The notes under the pieces: generated by a model
The model's input: only the letters and a program-made list of their open reading frames with translations
What the model was told of the DNA's origin: nothing
Databases searched by the model: none
In this document: in pieces, positions 17,428 to 25,938 of the stretch
Layout: each line of letters opens with the position of its first letter
Numbering within the stretch: the first letter of the stretch is position 1
Position numbers and translations under genes: made by a program
Assembly: GCA_013214205.1 (NCBI GenBank)
Contig: JABSPQ010000003.1
Span: forward strand, 3,966 to 37,965
DNA length: 34,000 nt
Source: Flavobacteriales bacterium
Lineage (GTDB): Bacteria; Bacteroidota; Bacteroidia; DT-38
Direction: 5' to 3'

Positions 17428-20400
17428 ATCAGATGCGTGCAGGTTAAAGTGTGATTTTCTGATGTGACCAAAAGCGTTTCTTTAGGCGGTATTACTTTCT
17501 GTAGACTAATTTTATTGGCAGTAATTGCCATAACAGTCGGTGTATTCTCAGCACTATTGAGTGCTACAGTATTAACAGTAGCTGCAACAAGAGCTGGTGT
17601 ACTTACAGTTTGGTTGGGTGTCGGTTTTACACTACTATTATTAATTTCAATTTCAGAAACGCTCAATACGCCTCCTATGCTTTTTATAAAATTTGAGATT
17701 TGAGATTTAGTTAAACCAGTGTCTATTTTCAATTGTTTAGAAGGTGATTCGATCCAAGGAGATAAGAATAAATTCAAATTTTCATTTACTACTTTCTGAA
17801 CATCTCCCAAACCATAATTTTGTTCTACAACTATACTGGCAATAATGCTGACATATTCAGGAACAAAATTCATTACTTGAATAGTGGCAAACGCCGAAGC
17901 TCTGTCTGTTAAAAAAGCTGTGATCAGCTCTTCTTTGCAAACACTTACCAAAGGAATAAATGCGCCTGCTTTGTTTGCATCATTCCTTTTTTTAACGACA
18001 TAGATCTCTGTTGTTCTATTTGTTTTATTGTAGGCACATTTAGAATAATAGATGTCGGGAAATTGCTGTGCGATTGTTTCGAAATAATCTACAGGGTTAA
18101 TTACTCTGTCTTTAGTTTTTAGTCTTGTACTTACCCGCTGAGCCATCATGGAGGTGTCTTCTGCACCTCTGCCACCATCCGAAGGAAAAGTTTGAACGAC
18201 GGAACCTATTTCAGGAACAGGGCTAGCCGAGCCAGTTATGGTACCTGCCTTAAGTGTAGGTGTGTCTTGGTCGAGTAAAAAAGAAGTTCCTGTACGTTCT
18301 ACTTCAAATCCGTTGCATTCCAAAAATGTAGTATCTGCGTACGAAGCAGGATCGTTTGGGACTCCAAATAATAACCAATACATATTGCTTGGCATGGTGC
18401 TATTTGTACTAGAGATATCTTCAGGAATATTGATTTTAATTATGCCAGAACAAGTGAATTTTTTAGTTCCATCAGAAAGTACAGTTAGGTTTTGCCAACC
18501 GTTGTTGGATAAATATCGATAATTGAGTTGCTCAGCGCCTGGAACGTCTCCAGTTTTTCTTGTTAAGTCGAAGTATAAATTTAGCTCGCAGGGTGCTTCA
18601 ATTACATCCATTGAGATGTATAAAACTCCTTTAGATTGGAGTGCAGGGAAGAGCGACAATGCGGTGGGAGTTGGATTGGTGCCGTCTAACGTAAATTGAT
18701 TATTACTGACTATAGGACTGAAAACCACCGTACTATTGTAAACTTGATAGGTTGCATATGGTGTATAGGTATAGCATTCTATTGTATTATTGGATGAAAT
18801 AAAATCCAATTGATAAGTTTCAGAAGCTGAATAATTGGCGGAAAGCGTTTTTACTTTTGGTGCGTATGGTAGGTTGGCAGCTATAGATAGAGTTGGTTTA
18901 GGCTTTGAAGTTGTAGGCTTAAATGTCATCAACGCTTGTGCATTATTCATGGCAATGTTTGCAACTACATTTCCATAAATCTCGCTTCCGAATCCAAAAT
19001 ATGCACCTTCCAAACTCATTCTAATAAATCCATTTTCACTTTCATCTGTAAATTCTAATGGATCGGCTTGAATTGTAGGATCAGGTACAATGGTTCCAGG
19101 GTTTATTTGAATTTTGAACGCACTGTTACTTTGTAATATGTTTTGATCGTTAACGGTAAACAAGGCAGGATTTGGCCCATTCTGATTATTGCTGACGGCT
19201 AGCGGATTCCATTCATGGTTTTGCAGTACTTCAAATGCACTTGTAAAGCTTGCATTTTGAAAGGGAACTTTGGGATTGAATACAGCACTTGCACCAGTTG
19301 TGGTAGGTATTGCTGTTGGAGGTGTAGCCGCTGCTACTGCTGCTGATTCTGTGGGAATAGTAGGTGTAACTACCACTTGTTTTAGAGGCGTGACTGCTAT
19401 TAACAGGGGCGCTGTGCTGTCAGCCGCTGAACTTAGCGGTGTGACTGCTAATAATGGAGGAGCAGTGTTTTCAGTCGAAGAGCTTAGCGGTGTGACTGCT
19501 AATAATGGAGGAGCTGCTGTTGTCGGAGTTTTAACTGCAACCTGAGTTGGTGTTTGGGCTGCCATTGTTGCGGAAGCTTTGACTCCTGTCGCTTCTGGAG
19601 GCAAAGTTCCTGCTGCTCCCAAATCCGACCCTGCTGCTGATTCTGTAGGAGTAGTAACTGTTGCAGTAGGCGATGTCGTTGTTGCTGCTGTTGCTGTAAC
19701 ATTCGTAGATGTTCCAGGCGTGTTAGGTACATTTGTTACAGGAGTATTAGCTACTACGATGGTCGCATCTAAATCCAAAATGGTATTGTACTCATTATAA
19801 TAGCTCTTGAAATCTGATGGCAATCCATCCCAATCAATTTGAAGATCTAAAGCGGTTAATGGTTTACTAAATATTTCGGCATTCCCAATAATAAAGCTGC
19901 TATTCAAAAGAGGCGTTGGTCCAAATAGTTCGTAAGGCTTTTTGGTGTCCAACATTCCAAAATCGTTGTAGAGACTATATGTTTTAACGTTGGTTACACT
20001 TACATCAATTTTAATACTAGAAAGGGCTGGTGGTTCTTGCAGGTTGGTGAATTTATCGAACACCATTTTAAACATTGGGTAAGAAGATTCAAACCCATCT
20101 GGGTTTTCAAGAAAATTCTCTATTGGCATCTCTGTAGGGTTTAAGGTAATTTGAAAGGTTAAAATATTACTCTTTGTAGACGGCAGAATAACGAGAGCGT
20201 TTGGAGCAATGGCTGATATTGATCCAGTTTGATTGACGAGCTGAAGCCATAATGTCTCTGTGCTTAAATAATAGCTTGCTTGCGAAAATAAATTTGGATC
20301 TACGCCTTTCACAAAATTTAAAGTGATGGTAAGTACTCTTGTGCCCTCTATTAAATAAAGCATTGGCGAAGCGAACGCAAACCCAAGCGACTCTGGTTGA

Positions 20401-21617
20401 TTTGTTAAGTTGGGGTTGCCTCCAAAGGTTTCCCAACCCAATACTTTTCCTGCTTTATCCTTTTTTAAAATATTTGGTTTAACAACAGGTGCTTTATAAA
20501 GGGATACCGAGTTATTTGATGCGCCGCTATATTGCATTAGGGTAAACCCACCTGTAATGGAACCAGGATTAAGGTTGGTGTCTTTTAATGATTTAAAGAA
20601 TACTGGATTTTTTTCGGCATCGCTTCCTGCTTTAAATAAGGTACCTGCGGGTAACTCAAAAGTGCTGTTTTCAGAAGATAGTTTTACATTGATAATAGCC
20701 CTATCCGCAATTGCATTTTTCTGTTGCTGTTTAAGAATATCCCTATAATAAAATTGAAGGTGCTTTTGGGAAATCCCGTTCAGTTGCTCTTGCTGAATGC
20801 CTTGTAGTTTTACAAATGCCCTGAGCAATGATGTATCTGGGGATTTACCTTGCAACACATTTACACTGTTAAAATCAGTGGCTGCACGCTCAACTAAATC
20901 TCTCAAAAATGAAAACAATTGATCTCCAACTTTAACCAATGGAGCTAAGATTCCGTTCAATAATTCTTGATTTTCCTCTGTAGTTAGACTTGCTGAGAGC
21001 GCTACGGGTTTGTCTATATTAAGCACCGTCCAAAAGGGCTCTGTACTCTTCGGCCAAATATCTTGGTCGTAATTCTTATACAAATCCCAATCAACAGTAC
21101 TCAATCCTGCAATGATTTTTTGGACACCTAGGTTTCCCCACAACGATATAACAGCCCAGAAATAAGCGCTAAACTTTGTCTGTAATTTAAGGATTACAAA
21201 TTCCTTTAAATGGTAGTCATGGTGATACGCGTTCATGTAAAAACTCCATCTTTCAATTTGGGCAAAAACATTAAGCAATTGATTGTAGAGTTGATTCAAA
21301 TTGATTGGAATGGAATCTTGGTTTGGATTGCTCTCTATGGCCTTTTGTAAATTGCTAGAACTTGTTTTGTAAAGTGTTTGCAGTTGAGCGCAATTAACTT
21401 TTGCTACACTGGCCAACAAGAACACTGGATCTTTCATCAAAAGAGGATTCCAATTACCATTTATTTTATTTTCTTCATCGAAAAAATTAATCAAACTAGC
21501 GTACTCAGTTAGAAATCTAAGTCGATCAACCTCTTCCCTACTATCTATTAACTTTAAGCCAGGAACTAAAGCCGATAATCTGGATTGTTGGATGCTATTT
21601 TGATCAATTAAATTCAT
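17424..21617 (-). CDS. Baseplate wedge protein (Pvc11/Afp11-like, gp6/J-type) with low-complexity repeat insert
   Basis: This 1397-aa protein is the large wedge subunit. Its N-terminus (ALVPGLKLIDSREEVDRLRF, LMKDPVFLLASVAK) and its baseplate-J-like C-terminal part (RVSTRLKTKDRVINPVDYFE, QQFPDIYYSKCAYN at ~1160-1205) are characteristic. Between ~620 and 790 it carries an unusual Pro/Thr/Ala/Val-rich insert, including three near-copies of APPLLAVTPLSS and flanking poly-Ala/Thr. The extreme C-terminus (~1325-1380) is also low complexity, with a related TPTVMAITANK segment. Large Pvc11-type proteins with extra domains occur in some Bacteroidota eCIS, where the baseplate forms a cage around the spike; whether this insert is exposed is inference. 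The gene is nearly contiguous with the gp25-like gene (2 bp) and overlaps the Pvc12-like gene by 4 bp. Confidence 0.92.
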   Translation of the reverse strand: MNLIDQNSIQQSRLSALVPGLKLIDSREEVDRLRFLTEYASLINFFDEENKINGNWNPLLMKDPVFLLASVAKVNCAQLQTLYKTSSSNLQKAIESNPNQDSIPINLNQLYNQLLNVFAQIERWSFYMNAYHHDYHLKEFVILKLQTKFSAYFWAVISLWGNLGVQKIIAGLSTVDWDLYKNYDQDIWPKSTEPFWTVLNIDKPVALSASLTTEENQELLNGILAPLVKVGDQLFSFLRDLVERAATDFNSVNVLQGKSPDTSLLRAFVKLQGIQQEQLNGISQKHLQFYYRDILKQQQKNAIADRAIINVKLSSENSTFELPAGTLFKAGSDAEKNPVFFKSLKDTNLNPGSITGGFTLMQYSGASNNSVSLYKAPVVKPNILKKDKAGKVLGWETFGGNPNLTNQPESLGFAFASPMLYLIEGTRVLTITLNFVKGVDPNLFSQASYYLSTETLWLQLVNQTGSISAIAPNALVILPSTKSNILTFQITLNPTEMPIENFLENPDGFESSYPMFKMVFDKFTNLQEPPALSSIKIDVSVTNVKTYSLYNDFGMLDTKKPYELFGPTPLLNSSFIIGNAEIFSKPLTALDLQIDWDGLPSDFKSYYNEYNTILDLDATIVVANTPVTNVPNTPGTSTNVTATAATTTSPTATVTTPTESAAGSDLGAAGTLPPEATGVKASATMAAQTPTQVAVKTPTTAAPPLLAVTPLSSSTENTAPPLLAVTPLSSAADSTAPLLIAVTPLKQVVVTPTIPTESAAVAAATPPTAIPTTTGASAVFNPKVPFQNASFTSAFEVLQNHEWNPLAVSNNQNGPNPALFTVNDQNILQSNSAFKIQINPGTIVPDPTIQADPLEFTDESENGFIRMSLEGAYFGFGSEIYGNVVANIAMNNAQALMTFKPTTSKPKPTLSIAANLPYAPKVKTLSANYSASETYQLDFISSNNTIECYTYTPYATYQVYNSTVVFSPIVSNNQFTLDGTNPTPTALSLFPALQSKGVLYISMDVIEAPCELNLYFDLTRKTGDVPGAEQLNYRYLSNNGWQNLTVLSDGTKKFTCSGIIKINIPEDISSTNSTMPSNMYWLLFGVPNDPASYADTTFLECNGFEVERTGTSFLLDQDTPTLKAGTITGSASPVPEIGSVVQTFPSDGGRGAEDTSMMAQRVSTRLKTKDRVINPVDYFETIAQQFPDIYYSKCAYNKTNRTTEIYVVKKRNDANKAGAFIPLVSVCKEELITAFLTDRASAFATIQVMNFVPEYVSIIASIVVEQNYGLGDVQKVVNENLNLFLSPWIESPSKQLKIDTGLTKSQISNFIKSIGGVLSVSEIEINNSSVKPTPNQTVSTPALVAATVNTVALNSAENTPTVMAITANKISLQKVIPPKETLLVTSENHTLTCTHLI
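19387..19522. repeat. 51-bp tandem repeat in the Pvc11-like gene
   Basis: Units at 19387-19437 and 19438-19488 and a partial third from 19489 are each 51 bp (17 codons). They encode the repeated A-P-P-L-L-A-V-T-P-L-S-S pattern. The unit length equals that of the unrelated repeat in the 725-aa gene. Confidence 0.85.
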
Positions 21618-21619
21618 CG

Positions 21620-22051
21620 TTACAGAGTAGCCAAGTTTGTTGCTTCTTTTATATAAAACGGAAATACATAGTTGTGCCTGGTGTTGGTTTTAATGTACAC
21701 GTATTCGATACTCACCAGCACAGTACCGGGCTGATCGCTATCGTAATTTGCGGTAACCTCTTTTACCGAAATGCGAGGTTCGTGCTCCAACAATGAGAAT
21801 TTAATCACATCTATTATTTCTCCTTTTAATGATTGGTTCATTACTTTAAAAAAGAATTGTTTGAGCGGAGTTCCAAATTGAGGTTCTAAACATCTTTCGC
21901 CAAGGTTTGTTTTAAGTATTACATCTATAGAATCCCGAATATTTTCTTCAAACTGGGTAAGCTTAAGTTCCAAATTACCCGATGAGAATGTGATCGGGAA
22001 TGCCCATCCCGAACCTAAAAAATTCTGATTATTTGTTGTTGAATTACCCAC
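21620..22051 (-). CDS. Baseplate wedge protein (gp25-like, Pvc9/Afp9)
   Basis: The 143-aa product has the GPW/gp25 signature: ENIRDSIDVILKTNLGERCL followed by PQFGTPLKQFFF and a conserved late helix, then a beta strand pair (GTVLVSIEYVYIKT). In contractile tails gp25 links the wedge ring to the first sheath ring through a conserved core. It overlaps the end of the PAAR gene by 8 bp and sits directly before the Pvc11-like gene. The family and length (usual 120-150 aa) fit well. Confidence 0.93.
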   Translation of the reverse strand: MGNSTTNNQNFLGSGWAFPITFSSGNLELKLTQFEENIRDSIDVILKTNLGERCLEPQFGTPLKQFFFKVMNQSLKGEIIDVIKFSLLEHEPRISVKEVTANYDSDQPGTVLVSIEYVYIKTNTRHNYVFPFYIKEATNLATL

Positions 22052-22334
22052 CTATCGAAACTGTTGGTGCACCTAATGCAATTGAACCTCCATGTGCTGT
22101 TGAATCTCCCATTCTTGCTGCTGGCATCCCTCCTATTTTTACGGTAGATGACCCTTTCACAATTGAATCTGGCGGACCAACACAAACCAACATGTCGCCT
22201 ACACGAGCGGCAGGTAATTTACATATTAGCACTGTTGGTTCTCCTGGGCCAATAATTGGACCTCCTACATGTGGCACTACTACTGTGACCATTGGGCAGT
22301 TATGAAAATCTGTTAATCTTGCTGCTGCTGGCAT
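22044..22334 (-). CDS. PAAR-repeat spike tip protein (Pvc10-like)
   Basis: The 96-aa protein starts MPAAARLTDFHNCP and repeats PAARxGD-type motifs (LPAARVGDMLVC, MPAARMGDSTAHGG), the PAAR signature. PAAR proteins form a small metal-bound cone that sharpens the tip of the VgrG-like spike; His11, Cys13, a mid-protein Cys and the late His are plausible ligands. The gene lies 10 bp after the spike gene. It precedes the gp25-like gene here, whereas in the PVC order the gp25-like gene (pvc9) comes first. Confidence 0.93.
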   Translation of the reverse strand: MPAAARLTDFHNCPMVTVVVPHVGGPIIGPGEPTVLICKLPAARVGDMLVCVGPPDSIVKGSSTVKIGGMPAARMGDSTAHGGSIALGAPTVSIGG

Positions 22335-22344
22335 ATTTTTGTTT

Positions 22345-24144
22345 TTAGTTAATACTTACCATTGCTCCTTTAAGCGTTAATTGTGTTCCTCCTTTTACTT
22401 GAGCCGTTGTACCTCCCTTTGCTGCATAAGCTTGTTTGGCGGTTTCTTTTATATTGTTTCCTTTTGTTTCTACATCTCCATTCGACGAAGTAATTTTTAC
22501 ACCTTTCTTGCCTTTTAATTCAATGCTCTTTTCCGAATCAAATACGATGTCTTTTTTGCTTTTGATGGTGATCCCATCTTTCGACATTACTATCGTATTG
22601 CTGTTTTGATCTTCGAGGGTAACCTTCTTGTCTTTGTCGCTAAATATTATCGTGTTTTTTGCAGGTGTTTTAATGGTGAATACTTTATTCTTATCGTCGA
22701 ATTCAAGTGTAATTCCCGACATAGAAACTATTGCCTTTAAAGGGTTGTTTTTGGCAGGAGAATAAGCACTTGCAGGTTTTAGTTTCGAGCTACTGTACAC
22801 ACTACCCAAAATAATTGGGAATCGAGGATCCTCATTTAAAAACCCTAAGATCACTTCGTCTCCAACTTCTGGTAGAAAAAACACACCTGCCCCATTGGTC
22901 GAATAAATATTGGTGAGCCTGGCCCAAATCCCTTTCCCATTTGCGTCAAACAATGGCACGTCTACCAAAATTCGGTACTGGCTATCTGGATCTCCATATA
23001 GCTTTTTAACCGTTGCATTAAATAAGCCCGAAGCTGCTGGTAGCAACCCTGATGCTGGTGGAGACATAACGTCTTCGTCTTGGGTAAACCATTCATCAGA
23101 AACTCCAATGGTTACTTCGGTGATCCAATTTCCGTCTGAAATATCGTGCTTCACTCCTCCTACAATATGATCCCCATTCATCATTTCTCCTAATCCTGCG
23201 AGGGTAACATAAGTACCAGGAAGCGGTTTGTTTGTTCCTTGAATTTTAATTTCTCCTTGAGCTTTCGAATATTCGCTTTTAACCAATTGTGCTTTGGTCC
23301 AATCCGTTAAACTTCCAGATGCAAGTGGTGCTGTTGTTTGGAGTTCATAATCTGACAAACCAACAACATCGGATAATTTTTTAGAAGTTATACTGCCTGG
23401 CCCTGCATGACTGTTAGACGACGATTCTGAAATAATTGCTTGGGTTTTAAAATCCCATGAGCTTGCTTTGGCAGAACCCAATTGACTAACGGAGTTGATG
23501 TCGACATTAACTTCGTGAATGTTGTCACCAAACTTCATTGTTAAAACAGATGTTGTGGTAGCATCGGGTTTTACTGCGGATACTTTTCCATTTATATTGG
23601 TAACAATCAGTCCGTTTGCTTCGGCTCTAGATAAAACAAAATCCCAATCGCTTACATAGTATTGCACTTGCTCTGGCCATTCCATGGTTGTTGCAGTTAC
23701 AGTGTTGGTTAATCCAGAATAATTACCAATAATTGAGGTGATGATATCGCTGTCTTTTTTCTTTGAAAAAGTGAGACTTTTCCTGCCCACGGTCATTTTG
23801 ATTGCAGCATCTCTGCATTCTACTTCTAATGCTGAGCCTATTTCCCCATTTATCTTTATGGTTTGCTTGGTGATAATTCCCTTATATATTACCTTATTTT
23901 TATTATCGTAGCCAGCTTCTATAGTAATGTCTTTACCTGGAACAAAAGTATCTGAGGAGCTGGCTTTAAACTTTCCTGTGGATGCGTCCCCATCTAAAAC
24001 CACGATAGTGGCAGAAGATATTCGGTTAATGTTCATCTCCGTTTCTATAGAGAAAACTCTTATACTATCGGGCACGGGAGCACCACCTACGCTCACAATG
24101 AACGAAGCTACACTACCCTTTTTTATAGTATCTGCACAAGCCAT
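22345..24144 (-). CDS. VgrG-like spike protein (Pvc8/Afp8-like)
   Basis: The 599-aa product combines a gp27-like hub (~1-370: FKASSSDTFVPGKDITIEAG, YKGIITKQTIKINGEIGSAL), a gp5-type OB fold (~385-465: DVPLFDANGKGIWARLTN, FLPEVGDEVILGFLNEDP) and a C-terminal triple-stranded beta-helix (~480-599) of short repeats with TIKSKKDIVFDSEKSIELKG. It trimerises to form the central spike that pierces the target when the sheath contracts. Its start overlaps the stop of the LysM protein gene by one base. No extra enzymatic extension is present, so it seems purely structural. Confidence 0.95.
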   Translation of the reverse strand: MACADTIKKGSVASFIVSVGGAPVPDSIRVFSIETEMNINRISSATIVVLDGDASTGKFKASSSDTFVPGKDITIEAGYDNKNKVIYKGIITKQTIKINGEIGSALEVECRDAAIKMTVGRKSLTFSKKKDSDIITSIIGNYSGLTNTVTATTMEWPEQVQYYVSDWDFVLSRAEANGLIVTNINGKVSAVKPDATTTSVLTMKFGDNIHEVNVDINSVSQLGSAKASSWDFKTQAIISESSSNSHAGPGSITSKKLSDVVGLSDYELQTTAPLASGSLTDWTKAQLVKSEYSKAQGEIKIQGTNKPLPGTYVTLAGLGEMMNGDHIVGGVKHDISDGNWITEVTIGVSDEWFTQDEDVMSPPASGLLPAASGLFNATVKKLYGDPDSQYRILVDVPLFDANGKGIWARLTNIYSTNGAGVFFLPEVGDEVILGFLNEDPRFPIILGSVYSSSKLKPASAYSPAKNNPLKAIVSMSGITLEFDDKNKVFTIKTPAKNTIIFSDKDKKVTLEDQNSNTIVMSKDGITIKSKKDIVFDSEKSIELKGKKGVKITSSNGDVETKGNNIKETAKQAYAAKGGTTAQVKGGTQLTLKGAMVSIN

Positions 24145-24827
24145 TAAGCAGGTTGTATTATTGGTGGAAAAATCAGTTTATTAGTCCCTTTTAAGTTGCG
24201 GAATTTATTGAGGTTATTGTACTCTGCCGCATGTATGTAATAGGAGTCATCCTTCCATATTTCTTGACATAAATGCGGTAATGTATCACCATCAACTACA
24301 TCTATCAAATGGCTCATATCAGGAGAGCTTTCGCTGTCGTTTTTAGCAACAACACAGGGAGCAATGTACTGTCCAAACTCCAATGACAATTTTGCCCTTA
24401 GTGCACTACCATCAAACCTAAATAAGGTATAGGTTGTGTCTATTGATTGTAATACACCTTTAAACTTAAAATCTAATCCCCAGCGTATTCCCACAAAATT
24501 TGGGCGATGAATATCTCCATTGTATGTATAAATAATTTTCTCTAGTTTGGCTATCTCCGTGGCCATGTCTATTCTTGTTATGTCTACAATACCCGTGCAA
24601 TCAATTACTATGTCGAAGCTTAATTTTTCGATTGGGGTACTCTTGAAATTTTGAGAAGGCGAACTAGTATTTGGTGGTGCTTGGGTATTGTATTCAACCG
24701 CCTTGTTCCACTTAATGGTTTCGGGGTTCATCATTAATTCATATGGCAAACCAGCAAACGGAAGCATGAACTTGTCATCCGTATAACCTGTAATGGTCAT
24801 CTTTTCGAATAATGATAATACTCCCAT
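24144..24827 (-). CDS. LysM-containing baseplate hub protein (Pvc7/Afp7-like, gp53-type)
   Basis: The 227-aa product has the N-terminal body of Pvc7-type proteins (PFAGLPYELMMNPETIKWNK, then KLSFDIVIDCTG) and a C-terminal LysM-like domain (~172-225: VVDGDTLPHLCQEIWKD, NNLNKFRNLKGTNKLIFPP). In contractile tails this protein bridges the hub and the first tube ring; the LysM fold serves assembly rather than cell-wall binding. It starts two bases after the small Pvc6-type gene ends and overlaps the spike gene by one base. Length and order agree with the eCIS norm. Confidence 0.92.
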   Translation of the reverse strand: MGVLSLFEKMTITGYTDDKFMLPFAGLPYELMMNPETIKWNKAVEYNTQAPPNTSSPSQNFKSTPIEKLSFDIVIDCTGIVDITRIDMATEIAKLEKIIYTYNGDIHRPNFVGIRWGLDFKFKGVLQSIDTTYTLFRFDGSALRAKLSLEFGQYIAPCVVAKNDSESSPDMSHLIDVVDGDTLPHLCQEIWKDDSYYIHAAEYNNLNKFRNLKGTNKLIFPPIIQPA

Positions 24828-24829
24828 AT

Positions 24830-25000
24830 TTATCTCTTATTTCTTTTCCTTTTTGATTCGTTTAACAACATCTTTCTGCACTCTGCCAACATCTGATTTC
24901 TCATTTGATTGAATGCTTCTTTTTGAGTAGTATCACTTGAGCCATTGTTATTGTGCCTCACTTCCGTTTTAATTACTATTTCTCTAATTTCTATGGGCAT
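24830..25000 (-). CDS. Small Pvc6/DUF5908-type protein
   Basis: A 56-codon frame on the minus strand starts with MPIEIREIVIKTEV and continues through an N/S/T/Q-rich middle to a basic helical tail ending KRKRNKR. The M-P-I-E-I-R-E-[LI]-V-I-K start is the hallmark of DUF5908, the small protein found between tube and LysM genes in eCIS operons (Pvc6/Afp6). It begins 11 bp after the second tube gene and stops two bases before the Pvc7-like gene, filling a gap that would otherwise be empty. Its role is not established; it could be a chaperone or small assembly factor. Confidence 0.85.
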   Translation of the reverse strand: MPIEIREIVIKTEVRHNNNGSSDTTQKEAFNQMRNQMLAECRKMLLNESKRKRNKR

Positions 25001-25011
25001 ATTAAATAGGA

Positions 25012-25446
25012 TTAAATCACGTTAAAATGAGAATAGGCTAACTCCACCGACTCTATTGCAATCTCGTTTCCATCCGATTTTAAATCTGATACAGAATACT
25101 TAACTGGGTAGCAATCGTGAAACAACCACATTACACTTATATCCCCTTTATGATCTAACAAGCTCACCATAATTGGGACTGTTACAATAGGTAAGAAAAA
25201 CCCATTTTCGAATACGGCCATTACCCATATAATGAATGCTGACCCTGACGGAACTACTGCCCTTTTCAAAATCAAATTTTGACTTGTGGAAACGATAGGG
25301 AGTCGATATTTATATCGATTCTCTCCTCCGCTCACAACTTCTTCAACACTTATTTCCTTTGAGATTCCCGTCACTTCACTAAATGCAGCATCTTCTCCCA
25401 TAAAGTTGAGCTCAAAACGAAAATTGACGGGGTAATCGCTATCCAT
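25012..25446 (-). CDS. Inner tube protein 2 (Pvc5-like, tube initiator type)
   Basis: The 144-aa product belongs to the T4 gp19-like tube family: FRFELNFMGEDAAFSEVTGI near the start and LKSDGNEIAIESVELAYSHF at the end. It is more divergent than the neighbouring tube protein, with an insert-like GGENRYKYRLPI and a hydrophobic AFIIWVMAVFENGFFLPIVT. In PVC and Afp a second tube protein of this kind forms the first ring(s) between hub and main tube, and position next to the baseplate genes fits that. Its start overlaps the end of the main tube gene by 8 bp. Confidence 0.9.
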   Translation of the reverse strand: MDSDYPVNFRFELNFMGEDAAFSEVTGISKEISVEEVVSGGENRYKYRLPIVSTSQNLILKRAVVPSGSAFIIWVMAVFENGFFLPIVTVPIMVSLLDHKGDISVMWLFHDCYPVKYSVSDLKSDGNEIAIESVELAYSHFNVI

Positions 25447-25900
25447 TGGTAATTATCAGTTGCTGGTGTGCAATTTCCAATGTATCTACGGCAACTTCAT
25501 TTCCGTCTGATTTTAGATCCGTACTAGTAATTTTAGTTGGCCAAGCATCGTTTAGCTGCCATTGCATAGTAACTTTTCCGTTTTCATCTAAGAGCCTAAT
25601 AATTACCGTTCTTCTCTTGATTGTGTTCATAGAGATTTCTGCATGCCAATTCCAAAAGGTATTGTCGTTTACAAACACTCCCCTTTTCATGGTTATGTTC
25701 CCGTACTTAACTATACCGGGCATTTTTTCTACTGAAAAAAGTTTGCTGTTGCTTTTTCTGTACTCTATTATTTGGTTTTCAACATCCATTCCTGATACTT
25801 CTTGAAATGCAACACCCTTCATTTCTGTTCCTAAGTCTACTTCAAATCGAAACTTAGGCATTGGCCATGTTGAATCTTCTTTTTTTCCTGTAGCTGCCAT
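25439..25900 (-). CDS. Inner tube protein 1 (Pvc1-like, main tube)
   Basis: The 153-aa product has the full signature of eCIS tube subunits: PKFRFEVDLGTEMKGVAFQE, SGMDVENQIIEYRKSNSK, ITMKRGVF, then WQLNDAWPTKITSTDLKSDG and VDTLEIAHQQL. Hexamer rings of this protein stack to make the hollow tube that carries cargo. It follows the sheath gene by 38 bp and precedes the initiator tube gene, so tube and sheath are made from one transcript. Confidence 0.95.
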   Translation of the reverse strand: MAATGKKEDSTWPMPKFRFEVDLGTEMKGVAFQEVSGMDVENQIIEYRKSNSKLFSVEKMPGIVKYGNITMKRGVFVNDNTFWNWHAEISMNTIKRRTVIIRLLDENGKVTMQWQLNDAWPTKITSTDLKSDGNEVAVDTLEIAHQQLIITNG

Positions 25901-25938
25901 AATCTTATTTTTTTAATTAATTATTAGTTTGTTATTTT

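Noticed and set aside
19499-19732. Glutamine/leucine-rich open frame on the minus strand
   Set aside because: It is a shifted reading of the low-complexity insert of the Pvc11-like gene.
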